64,000 nucleotides of DNA, taken from contig CAJFCV020000001.1 in NCBI GenBank assembly GCA_904066235.2, positions 6,262,001 through 6,326,000 of the forward strand, given 5' to 3'. This document shows positions 21,814 to 34,800 of this stretch, piece after piece. The position numbers and the translations under genes were made by a program. Each line of letters opens with the position of its first letter. Within the stretch, counting starts at the first letter, position 1. Source of the DNA: Bursaphelenchus xylophilus. Lineage: Eukaryota; Nematoda; Chromadorea; Rhabditida; Aphelenchoididae. The notes under the pieces are model-generated. The model did no database searches, was not told the origin of the DNA, and saw only the letters and a list, made by a program, of their open reading frames with translations.

Positions 21814-23984
21814 CTATAAGGGAACTCCATTCCTGTGATAACTAGATAAAGGTGGTGGAGGACAAGATGGAGGTGGAGGAGGAGCGATAAAGGACGGCGG
21901 CCGGAGACGCGATCGACTCAGAGAATGGGGGAAGCAGGCAGCATTCGTGGCATAGGGAGAGGCATAGTTGGAGGTATTGTAAGCACAGTTATGACAGTTA
22001 TTGGGCAGTAAAACGAGACTAGAGTAGTAATCGGTGGCCGGATAGTTCATCAAATCAGGCCTTCCTTGCGGCAACGCGCTGACATATCGTTGACATGTGC
22101 CCGTATTCATATTGCCTATGGTGTTATCCATCAAATCGCTGATGGATTCGGGTTTGTCATAAATGATGGACCCGGAGAAGGAGGAAGATCCTCCATACAG
22201 AGGCATTCGGCCATTCTTTTGGACGTTCTTTTCCTTCTTCGTGCAGCATAACAGCTTCAAAGAAACGGTGACGACCAATATGGTGACCAACAGAAGAGAT
22301 CCGACCAGGAGGCCGAGTACCGGGAGATTATTCAAATTTTGTCGGGCCAGAGTCAGAAGGGTGTTTTGACAACCAAGTACCTGAAATTAGGGGCAGGTGT
22401 GAAGGGTCGAGACGCCGCAAAGGAGCTCTCCAGAAAGAATAAAATAATTCCTACCGCCTTGTCCAGCCCCAGTCCAGCCATCTGCTCGGGTCCATCGCAT
22501 CGGGCCATGTTTGGACTATTGTGCGATGAAATAAGATTGCGCAACGTCGGAGTCCACGAACAATTGCAGAACCATGGATTGTCGGAGAGGTCGACAACCG
22601 CGAGACGGCTCAGATCAAGAGTTCCGACCATCCAGGAAGAGATTCCATTTCCCGAGAGATTCAGAATTCGAAGCCGAGAGCAGTTGGAAATGGCGGTTGG
22701 GGAGATAAGATGGAGTTGTCGACAGCCGGTGATGGTCAGCTTCTCGAGGGCACAGAGTCCATGAAAGGAATCGTCGTTGATACGAACCAGGTCGTTCATA
22801 TGAGTCGCGGTCAACGACCTCAGTGCGGACAGCTCCAGGAAGTCGAGGGAGTCCAGAGCGTTCATTGGATTATCCGAAATGGATAATTCCTCCAACGCGG
22901 CGACGTAGGGCCATTGTTCTCGGGGTGCAGCTGTCAACTGAAACAAAAACGAATAAAATTAAATGAGACATTCGATTACCTTGTTCGATGACAGATCCAG
23001 CGATCGGAGTTTGCGCAATCCTGTGAACGCGCCCATTTCCATATTGCGCAACTTATTCCACGGCAATTCCAACGAGAGCAATTGGCTTTGACTCGAGAAA
23101 ACCCCGTATGAGATCTAAAGAGGCGAGAATAAATAAGGCCGCCAAAATAAATAATTACCTTCTCAAATTGATTGTGACCCAAATCAAGAGTTTCGAGCTG
23201 AGCGAGGTCAAGGAACAGACTCGGTGAGATCTTCTGGAGTTTGTTGAAGCTAAGATCGAGACTGCGCACATGATCTAAACCAGCAAACACCATGGAATCC
23301 AAGTCCAAAAGGCTGTTTCTGGACAGATTCAGATGACGCAGGGATTGAAGTCGGACCAAAAGTTGCGATGGGACGGCTTTTATGAAATTTTGTGACAAGT
23401 CCAAGGTCTGAAAGATGATCGATTAGGTCATGTTCAATATTCAGAAGCGCGTAAATCAAAACGGAGGGTCGTAAATTCATGAACGGATCTCCTCTTACCT
23501 CCAGTTTTATGAGCCGCGCAAATAGAGTTTGGTCGAGGTCAGTTAGCCGATTGCGATTCAGCCGGAGGATCCGAAGATTCTGAAGCTGATCCAAGGCTTC
23601 GTTCTCGAGGCGGCTGATGTTATTGCCCGAGAGATCCAATTCTTCCAGATCTGAAGTCGAGATTAGTATTTTAGGGCCGGGAATGTCGCAAAAGCATTAA
23701 AAAGAGATGACTTTACGAAAGACAAACATATAGGGATTAGGGGAAACAAAGACGAACATACCCTCGTAGATACGAAGAGTCATGGCGTCCGGTTCTGTGA
23801 TGGAGCAATCAATCAACAGTAATCTCTTCAACTCTGGGTTCAAGAACATCGGAATGGAGCCTAGGTTCACATTGCTACATACAACATCTTTGTTGTCATC
23901 GTGACATGTACAGCCGGGAGGGCAAGAGGCCAGGACAACAGGTATGACCAGGAACAGCCATAAGAGCAGCCCTGGTTGGGGCAT
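21814..23984 (-). CDS. Single-pass leucine-rich-repeat receptor with proline-rich tail
   Basis: The chosen start at 23984 (MPQPGLLLWLFLVIP) gives a signal peptide and follows CGTTGCAGG, a likely trans-splice acceptor. The exons join in phase. A cysteine-rich N-cap (CPPGCTCHDD) is followed by about a dozen leucine-rich repeats, such as LEELDLSGNNISRLE and LRHLNLSRNSLLDLD. A C-cap NPWFCNCSW..ARCDGPEQ precedes one transmembrane segment, LGLLVGSLLLVTILVVTVSL, and a tail of about 140 residues. The tail ends in a polyproline stretch (APPPPPSCPPPP), a candidate site for SH3, WW or EVH1 domains. No immunoglobulin domain is seen, so it fits the nematode LRR-only receptors. The ligand is unknown. Confidence 0.9.
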
Positions 23985-25829
23985 CCCTGCAACGGAAATG
24001 ACCATGTAAAAAACACGAATGGGGTTATTACACGGATACGAAAACAAATGCAGTCAGGATATGAGGGAAATAGAAGCGGGCGGGGCTATTCCCCTCCAGG
24101 AAGCCGAATTTATGAAACGGAGCGGCGATGCCGTCGAGATCAGGGCCTTTTTTGTTGGGAAAAACGAGTGCGGACAGGCCGCTCCCGCGCGGATTAACTC
24201 ATCTCATCCATCCCGGCTTCGTTTTTTGGGCACAGAGATGGCCTCTTCACACGTCTCCACAGGGGATAAACTCTCGACAAAGTCGGGAATCTGGAGTCGG
24301 AAACCGTCCGCCAAATATTCTCCAGGGCAACAGAATCGAGTGTGCGGTTCATTTTGCGCCGAGCCCGATGGACTTGAGGAATGGCTGAACATGCGCGAGG
24401 GGAGGGGGCGGGGTAACCTTTGTCCGATCCGCTTGTCCTCAGCGCCGTTGGAAACGCGATCAGACATGACTGAGCCTAAAACAACTCCGCTCGCAATCTG
24501 ACACCCGCGATTGTAATTTGGTGGTCGTAACAGCGCACTTGGCTTAATTACTACTTATAAATTCACATTCTTCATATCTTCCTGGGAATTCAGTGATTGA
24601 AGGCGAGATCAGAAATAAGTAAACTTTTTTTAAAACATTACATTTTACTGTTAGTATGATTTGCTAACGATGATTTCAGACAAAAAAACCGAATTAAAAT
24701 ATGACTAGAATCTTGAAATTGCGCACCCCAGAAATGTAATCAACGATCACTTTCGGAGCCTTTCCAATCCTCAAAAAACATTTTTTGTAATTGCATAATC
24801 CTTTTTCCGATTCCCGGCACTCCATAAAAATGCCTGAGGGCCAATTTCTCGAAATTAAACCCGATGGCCGAGAGAATTGGCTCCGGAATGTGGCCATACT
24901 TGAAGAATATGAAGAGTAGAGAGAGGTAGAGCTCTCCCTAAACCGATTAAAACGGGCCAGAAAAGGGGCCAGATTGGATTAGCAAATAAAGCAACAACAA
25001 ACGCCCGAGACATTCGACCAGGTTTAAACTTATTAATCCAATCAGCCGCTTCTCAAGCGTCATGTTATCGGTCGCTGATCGCCCGAGGATCAAAGAAACC
25101 CGCCCTGTTGACTGACAAATGGGGGGTTTCCGTTTCCGCGACCATCTCAAGGGCGTTCCTCCATCTCATCTCGGGCATGTTATGACAAGATGGGGACATG
25201 GGAGAGGGCCTAATTCGGTTATAAGCGTGCTTATTACTCGACCATCCCCTAATTATCGACAGCTGAAGGAGGTCGGGCCCCCCTGAGAGCGGGGACCCTT
25301 ACAGGATGAGTTCTCCGAGACTTGCCCTCATCAAATACGCATTATAATGCGCGGCCGAAAATTCAATCAAGACGCCTTGATGAAATTAGCGGGGTTAAAG
25401 ACTCTTCAGCTCCACCTTCCGCGCTCAAATGAAGTTTTTTCTTTGAGGATCGAAATTGAAAAAGACGAGGCCTGAGGAAAAAAGAAGCGGACGTGGACGA
25501 AATAAAAAGATGAAGTAACAATGGACATCTTGAGGAATGTATTTGACCCTGCTCAACCGGTTGCGGCCATCCCCATCCGAAAACAAGAGCCATTTGTCGC
25601 CCAATTTGGAAGAGGGGGATGGGCAATAGCGCGAGAAGTGGACACGTCCAGCCCCAACAGTCCCCGAAAATTAATTGTGGAGTGCATGTTCGTCTGTTAT
25701 AAACAAATCAAATTATTTCTCCTATTACTCCAACTCATTTGCATGGAAATCAGCCAAAGTGGCCACGACGGCCAAGACATGGCTAACAATAAGATAATAA
25801 ATTTATTACAAAAATTAAACCAGAGCACA
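23985..25829. other. Intergenic region upstream of the LRR receptor
   Basis: About 1.85 kb between the LRR receptor start and the laminin stop. No gene, tRNA or clear repeat is supported. It is more GC-rich than most intergenic DNA here, and probably holds the receptor promoter. Confidence 0.55.
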
Positions 25830-28800
25830 TCACTCGAACGGACAACCATTGCTGACCAACTTGTGACTCTTGACGGCTTTGCTGAATGAGGTCACTGCTC
25901 CCTGCATTTCCCATGACTTCACACATCCCTGACTACTTGTCACATTCAACTGTTGAAGGATGGGGGTTGTGGCTCCGCCCAAGAAAACATTTAGTCGTTT
26001 GATTTGTTCAATTGCCAATCTAGTCATCTTCAACGGAACTCTGACCTGGCGATCGTCAACGGAGACGGTGACGGTGTGATCAGCCATCAGCATGGTGATG
26101 TGATGCCATTCACGAGGACATAAAGGCAGTTCCAACTTCTTCTCAAGATGGAGCCGATGTTGAAGGAGATTGACTTTGAATACAAGCTAAAGAATATTAT
26201 TCATCAGTGGTTGATTAACTTGCCTCTCCATCCTCGATAGTTAAAGTGACATGAAGATCGTGATGATTGGGTTCTTCTGGATCAAATAGTCCAATCAAGA
26301 GTGCTTTCTTAGTGTCCGTAGTCTTGGCGCTTATTCCAAGACGTATCTCCGGCTTCGGATCAATTTTGATGAGAGGTTCTAAAAAAAATCAAACCTTTTC
26401 ACTTTTAAGCCAACAAAAATAAGGTAAAAAATCTTACGGAACATGACAAATCCTCCACTGTGAATGTAATCAGCATCCACGGACTTGGCGCATCCAACAA
26501 GATCTCTGCTAGCAAGAGAAAGATCATGGGTAACACCATTAACGTTAAAGTCTCGAAGACAACCTTCGAATGTGGGGATACTGATGTTGAACTGCCTTCT
26601 GTGTTTGGAAATGAATCCTCCCACAAACATTCTCTTCTTCATGACCTTTGGATTGGGGACTTCATTCATTTGTTCGGCTGGATGTTCATCTACTTGGATT
26701 GTCAGAGATCTTCCTTGTTTGGATAATTGAACATGATGCCAGGATTCATCATTGACTTTCTGATGTTTGTAGTAGATCTTTCTCGGTTGTCTGTGGCCTT
26801 TCACTTCCAAAGCCAAGAACCCTCGATATGTGTAGAGGTAGAAGTACCGGTTGAATTGTTTGTAATTGGCCCAAGCCCAGATGATTCCATGTCTTTGTTT
26901 GGTTCTTATGTCAAACCTAAGGTCGAAAGTGTCGTAGTCAGGATAAGGCTTTTGGAAGTTGATTCTGGCATGAGCCGAAGAGGTGACTCCAAATCTATAT
27001 CCTTGTTCGTGGAAGACCTGTTGAGTACGATCCTCAACATTGTAACAAGTCTCATGTCGGACTAAAGCAAAAAAATTTGACATATTCTTGCAAGAGATGC
27101 TTTTTCCACGGTGGGAAAACCGTGGACATAGGATTTTTACTCTACTAGTTTTATTGTCTTATCTTATAGTATAATAAAATAAATTTTCGTACCGGTTTCG
27201 AAACTCCTCTGACTCGGGACTCCCTAGTTCAATTTTAGGTTAAAATCCTATGCACTTCAAGTACTTCCCTTGTTAGAAAAAGTGTCTCCTAATGGATTGG
27301 ATAGGGTAAAGTGGGGTTAAGTTGGAAGCCAAACTTACCCCGCGGCTTCTCGACAGTTAAGATCTGTTTGGAATGACGTCGCTCGTGTCCTCGAGGTTCG
27401 GCATCAATCTCTTCCGATTCTATATGAAAGGGCATTTAGGGGAAGATAGGGGAAAGAAAGCATTTGAAGTAACTTACCTGTCGGAATCTCAATCTTAGGT
27501 TCAAATTCACATACTCCAAGACTTGATTGGTGTTCCTCGGGAACCACGGTCAACTTCCTAAATGTAACCAATAAGTCGATAATGGCATTTTAACCTTTTG
27601 GCATTTCGTCAATAGTTTTTTGAAATAAAGTTTTCGCGCGCAGGAACAAAATAGCCCAAAATAAAAAATATTTTTCCGCATGTGCTCACTCCAAATTACT
27701 AGTCCTTCCGCGGACTAGTGTTCCGGAGACTCGCCGAACTGAAATCGGCGACACGCACTGCACTGAAATTTTACGCATAGCTGTGTAATTTTTTTCAAAA
27801 TTTCGTCAAACACCCTGCTCTACACAGCAAAAGTTGAACTTCTCCACACTCAAGGGTAATTTATAGTAAATGAGGCCTCATTTACTATAATTTATCCTTA
27901 ATTGTCTTTTTTGGGGAAACATATTTTTTATTCTGGACGACGACTGTTTTCCCTTTCTTTTTCTATTATCTTGTTTGTCACAGTTGCTTACTTGTAGTCG
28001 ACATAGAAGTTGGAAAGGCATCCGATGAACGGCGCAGCGGTTCCTTGACTGGTTGGTGGATCGTTGCTCCCAGCTTTTAAACCTCCGAGGTTCAAGGCGG
28101 CGGACTCTGATCCAATAACCCCATTGTCGTCCAAAGCCACCGCAAGCGACTCGTGGTCATCAATTCGGACAACAACCCTGTAATTTATTATCATTTCGTA
28201 TTACTTTAGACTTACCGCCCGGCATTTCTGGCCAAGAAGATGGAATGAGGAAGAAAGTCGTCGTATGTCTGTTCGGACCGAACTGTGGCCTTCACTCCAT
28301 TCTCTGTCTTCAGCTGGACTATCACTTGTCCTTGGACAAGATAGACGGCCAAATAAGAGTCTGCAGCGCTTCTTCTACTTCTTTCAGAAATATCTCCTGA
28401 CTGGTAAAGCAGAAGGCCATCTGGTTTCTTGCTTCGGAAGTTGAAAGAGAAAGCAGATTCGGGGCCTAGGGTGAATCCTTTAGCCAACAAGTAGCCTGGT
28501 TCACTAAATCCAATGACATGTTCCTTGGGAGTGAGACGTTGTTCTGAGAAAGTGCAGCCAGCTTCCTTTCTTTGAGATCGGACTGGATGATCGAGGTCGA
28601 GTTCGTTGACTTGGGTTGGCCTTACTGCCTGAATACAACCAAAGAATCCTTGGAAATTAATTTCGTCGGCTTCGAAGACAGATTTATTGAAATCAGGAGG
28701 GACTCCGCCCACATAATGTTCGTTGTTCTGGATCTGCAGGATAAGACTGTCATCGCCGTCCACTCTGGATGAGACCTTGTCCTGACCAGCTCCCTCATCA

Positions 28801-31800
28801 ACATGAAGATGAACTTCTTGGTCTTTTCGGATGGTTCTAATCTTATGAGCTCGTCCGTCGGCATACGAATTGAGTACTGATTTTAGCGTGACGACAGCCT
28901 TTCCGCCAATACGGGCCTTCAAGACAACATGGCCATTCTCAAGTTGAATCGCCAAGAAGTCTTTTGTCTCAGGACTTCCACGGAAGTACAGTAAGCCGTT
29001 CTTAGAGTAGGCGCTGAAGACAACACTGATCATGGTGTTAGCTCGCTCAGTCATAGGCATTCTGATCTGGGCAAATCCATTTCGGAACATGTGTCCACTG
29101 CTTGCCGCAGTGGGAACACCCGCTGCCCCATCACAACGTCCAGTAGAGGCGTCGAACACCCAGAGGGGAACATTCACACCATCCACAGTCATCTCTCCGA
29201 GGATTCCACGGAACTTATTGGTGGCAAATCCAAGGTCCTCTGCCGTTTTTGGGTCTGGATGACCGATATAGATCTTGGTGTAGCCAGGGTTTGTGTTCAA
29301 GTAGAGATCTCCATTGACGTCGGGATCTCCGACTGTTATCTCAGTAGGTTCATCCACATTTTTGGAGCCCTCTCCACTGGCTGTTTGGGTCAGCACCACT
29401 GAAGCCTTGATGGAATTTCCAATTCGGTTTATTTCGATGTGATACCAAGTAAATCGATCCGACGCTGGTACGTGGATGATGCTTCGCTTCACGATGGCCG
29501 CATCTCTCCTACCGGCCCCAATATCCCAATGGATATGGATCTTCTTGCTCTTCATTTCCACAGCCAAATACTCACGGTTTTGCTGAAAGAATTGAGTGGT
29601 CTCTCAATCACTTACTGTTCGCGTTCCCTTTGTCGCGGTGAAGAAGATCAGAGAATCAGGAGATTCCAAAGCTGGTCTATATTTGAGGCTGATGGTGTTT
29701 GAGGGAGAAGGATTCATCGGGGAGATGTATTCTCGGCTACAATCGGTCTCTTCGTCAGACTTGACGGCGATTTTAATCTGGAAAATTCTGATGCTGGTTA
29801 CTGTGGAAATGTGTTACCCTTGACGCTTTCTCTCTGGCCTCGTTAATCTTTTCCTTCAAGACATTCAGATTTCTCTTTATATCTGTTATCTGACCTTCAT
29901 GAGCTGCTGACCTTTCTCTAACTTCTGCCAATTTCTCGGCCATTGTTTGAATGGATGAAGCGACGTTGGAAACTGAAATGATTATATTTTTGTGTTAATA
30001 ACTCTACCATTTGCAATACTCTCTTTGATGGTATTCTCGTCAATATTCCCAACCGATTTGACTCTGGAATCCAATGCCCGGACGTCGTCGAAGAGACTTC
30101 CCAGCTTCTTTTCTGCTTCCTGAACCGTTTTTTGAGCAGTATCAACATTGTTGTAGACAGTGTTGACGCGTTCGTGATGATCATCGAAAAGCTCTTGGTC
30201 GACCTTGATCTTGCTGATATTACTATGGACATTAGTTTCGATTCCATCCAGCTTTTTCAGGATTTCGTTAAGTTTTTGGTTGTTTTCCACCACATAGTCA
30301 TCCTTTACTTGGGAATCGAAGACAGCCCTTTGAAGGTCGTCGTTCTGCTTCAGCGTTTGTTGTGCCAGAGTAACAATAGAGTCGGCATTAGAGGGATCAA
30401 CCAATTTTCTTGCAGCTTCAGCATCTTCTGCTGCTTTGGATGCAGCGCTACTGGCGTTCTTCATAGCATCTACAATCTCCTGATAAGCAGTGGAAGCAGC
30501 TAATGCTGGTGTAGAGTAGGTCTTGGTTTCAGAAAATAACTGTTTGAGCTTCATCGCTTCCACATCCAGGTTACTGGCATGTCGTTGGGCTTCGTACAAC
30601 TTCTGTTGATGATCATTCAGGGCTTCGGAGTAGTCGGTGACGGTATTTGACAGCTGTTGTTTGACTTCTTTTAACTCGGGCAGCTTCTGTTCACTGATTT
30701 CATGACTGTCCTCATGAATTTCCTTGCTCAACTTCTTCAATTTCTCTACATTATCCTGTGCATTTTGAAGTTTTCCTTCGGCTTCTTTTTTATCCATGTT
30801 TATAGCATTAACAAGCCGGTTTAAGTCATCCAGTCTGCTCTGCACATAGGTGGTCAGAGTCCTTGCATCCAGAGCCTTGGTTCTTCCTTTATCCCAGATC
30901 GCATTTCTGTAATCTTTCACCAGTTTCTGATACTTGTCTGAATTATTCTTCACGGTTTCATAAATGTTCTCGTCCAATTTCTTGGAGAATATCTCTTTCA
31001 GAAGGCTGTCCGCGTCTTCGGCATTCTTTTTGGCATAGTTGTATTGTTTATCAATATTTTCTGATCTCTCTTTCACCATTTCCAAGTATCTGTCGGCCTG
31101 AGATTGGAGGTAATGAATTTGGGTGGCAGGGTCCGTCTTGGTGTTCTCAAATGTCTTGGAGAACTGATCCAGGTCGTGATGAATTTGGTTGACCTTCTGG
31201 TTGGTACCGAAAATGCTTTTCCTGACTTCGTCGAGGTCTTTTTTCAGAGCTGCTAACTTTTCTATAGAATCCTGGTTCTTCTCATTCAGTAATTTAAATT
31301 CTTGTTCCACTAATCCGGCCTGCTTTAAATGCCGATTCTCATTAGAAAATCCAGTTAGAAGATCCTGGGCGGCGCTCTCTGATGACTTAATTGTATCCAG
31401 CAATTCGTTCAGTGCTGCAATTAACATAACTATAAAGTTCCATGTTACTTACTCTTTGCCGTGTTCTCAATTCTATTCAGTCGTTTCCTGGGGATTGGCT
31501 TAATATCAGTCAAATCTCCCACCGAGATTATCTGATTCTCCATGTAATCCTCGAGAAGCATGAGGTCTTTGTAGCATCCTTGATCGCAAGCTGTACAAAT
31601 AAATTATATCTTGGGGATGAGGAAGACATGACAGTATTTTTTAATTGAACTTACAACTGCAGACTCCATTCATAAATGCATTCCGTGGGCTGCACACAGA
31701 GCAGTCTCTGCCTTCGACGCCACTCTGACATTGACACTGTCCAGTCACATTGTTACAAACATGATGAGCACTGCCATGTGGATGGCAGGAACATGGTTGG

Positions 31801-34800
31801 CATGATCCACCCACTTGACTGGGTTGGCCATAAAAGCCTGGAAGACACATTTCACAGTACTTTCCCGTGTATCCAGGTTTGCAGGCATCACAAATGTAAT
31901 CATTTCCATTGTTAGTGGGTCTGCAGGTGGCTGAGAAAGAGTTCTCTAGACTTGGGCATGCGCATTTCTTGCATGAATCAGGTTGCCCTTTGGTTGCGTT
32001 ACCATAATATCCTGGTTTACACAAATCACAGAAGTCTCCAACTGTGTTGTGGGCGCATTCTTGACATCTTCCGGTCTCGGGGTGACAGACTTCGGAGTGG
32101 GAATTGCAAGCACATCGGGTGACATTGCCCACAAGGACAATGTCATCTGGATCATTCAGGTATCCGGCGGGCCGTGTTCTGGTGAACCCATCCGCTGGAT
32201 TTTGACAGGAAAGGCCAGCATGCCCTTCAGGGCAATCTCCACATTGCTCAACACCTATAGCGACTGCTTCGGAATCTGTTTCACTGGACTCCACAGCAAC
32301 ATCCAGGGAGACTTCACTCAAGTTGATGGAGTCGAGTCTGTGGAGGATGGTGTAGGTTCCTCTGATGTAGATACCCTGGACATTCTGAAGAGCAATCATC
32401 AATTGTTTCCTAGTAACGGGAATCTGCGGGGTGATTCGGTTTCTCCAGTTTGTTTCATGCAATTTAACCTTGTACTTTCCGTCTAGTGAGATCTCAACGG
32501 GAACATGTTCCAGCTCCAGTCGATGATTTCCAACCAAGATGACCTGAGGATAAGCGTAGAAGAATTGAGGCTCCGGAGGAACATTCTTGAATCCTCTGTT
32601 ATTGTCATCACTCTGAACACGGAATCTGAGGAATCCATTGTAGGAAGCAGTGCGATCTCCTAAGAATTGCTCTGGTAAAGGCCAATATAAAGGAGTGTGA
32701 TTGGTTGGATAAGAGTTGTAATTCAACGGTTGGGACTTGAGAATATGGATGTTGTGTCTGCGGATGTAAATGTCGAAAGGAGTATCAAAGGTGACCTTCC
32801 TTTCTGGGGCGTAGACTTGAGACCACACTCGATTTGATTGGACACAGAAGTTGGTTTTGTTGAAACAGAAACATTCAGTGCATCCTTGGGGATTGGTCTT
32901 GTCTAAACTGAACGAATTTGCAACACATTGATCACACTTCAGACCCGTGACATGCTTCTGAAAAAAAATGTTTAAAGGCTCGAAATGCCAAATAAATTGA
33001 ATATAGGACAGAAACTTACTTTACAAAGACACTGCCCTTCATTTGTACACAAACAGCTGTCGCCTCGGCATTCCGTGGGTTCAGTGCCATCCGGATTACA
33101 GTTACACTTTTCACAATTAGGGAAGTTGAAGTATCCGGGCTCACATCGATCACACTGATGGCCCACATACCCCGATTTGCATTTGCATTGCCCAGTCTTG
33201 GATTCACATTCAGACCCGTCGGCCCCGATCCCATTACAACTGCAGAGCTCACATCCCTTTAATGGATCGTAATTCCAAGCATTGGGAGCACAGGCTTCGC
33301 AGATTTCTCCAACTGTATTTGGTGGACAAACACATTCTCCTGTCACTGAGTCACAGACTTGACCCGGCGCCGGACATACTTGACACTCTAAAAAACGTTT
33401 TGTAATCATGTTTAAGGGCTCACGTTTACATCCATCGGCGTTTAATCCGAAATAATTTGGAGCGCATTTGTCACATTTGAGTCCAGTAACGCCAGGTTTG
33501 CATCTGCATTGACCACTGACCAAATCACAAGTTTTGTCTTCGGCTCCAATCGCATCACACTCACAGGCTTGGCATCCCTCTCCAGATGTGATATTAAAGA
33601 AGCCCGGAACACACTCCTCGCATCGATTTCCTTGAACATTCTGTTGACATTGACATTCTCCGGTCACATTGTTGCAAATCTGACCTTCGATTGATCCAAA
33701 AGCATTGCATTGACAGTAAGTGCAGCCACTCTCGGAGAACTCGTAATATCCGGGAGCACATCGGTCACATTGTTTCCCATAGACCCCTTGCTTGCACAGA
33801 CATTGACCCGAGGATTCATCACAATTCTCACCCGCAGATCCAATGGCATTGCAATTACAAGGGGGGCAGTAATTCTCGACATCTCCATGGCCAGGCAGGC
33901 ATCTATCACACCTCTCTCCCGTGTATCCTTCTACACATTCGCAGACTCCAGTGTCCAGATTACATTGAGACGAGACAGCACCGAGGGAATGACAGTTGCA
34001 GGGATAACAGGCATGCCTCAGGGCTGATCCCCAATGGTTTTCCTCACAGACTTCGCAATGATCCCCGGCTGTGTGATGAATGCAATTAAGACATTTCCCG
34101 GTCAATCGGTCACAGTTTCCGATTTCCATTGGATCCACATTCCCATTGCAATCACAGGCGGTGCAGTTTCCGTTCTCGGTCAAAGGATCTCCAAAGTATC
34201 CGTCAGCACAACTAAAGCATTGTTATTGTTACTCCGTTCGTGCTTACTATTCGCATTTACTTCCATCATAGCCTTGCTCGCAGGCAGTGCAAATGTATTC
34301 ATCTTGTCCAGAAACAGCCCCCTCAGCATTAAGTTGATTCAGAGAACAACTTGGAGAGTGGGAGTTGTGGACAGAAGGACAAGCACAAGGCCTACAAGCG
34401 CCGAGAACACCTTCCAACAAGGGATTACCGTAGTATCCGGGCAAACAGTGCTCACATTGAGTGCCGGTGGTGTTGTGTTGACAAGATAAACAATGTCCGG
34501 TGAAGGGATCGCATTGGTCGGTGTGCCCTTGACAGTTGCATCTCTCGCAGACCCCGTCCTGGATGCGGTTGTTCACTTGACGGAACCCGACGTCACATGC
34601 CTGGAAACCGGATAGATAAGATGGGGATGTCCTCCTACCTCACAACTGGAGCCTTGGAAGTGTTCGGGACATTCGCAGACCTCCACTGGATGTCGTTGCA
34701 CCAATTGGGGGATGTAGACCTCGGCATCTGGTCGATTGCCTGCGGGCTTGGCCGTCTCCAACGTGAACCCGTAGATGCTGGAAAGAAGAGGATTGAGTTG

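Noticed and set aside
24768..24919. A small conserved protein starting MPEGQFLEIKPDG on the plus strand
   Set aside because: Only one short frame of about 29 residues, no splice partner and no signal peptide.
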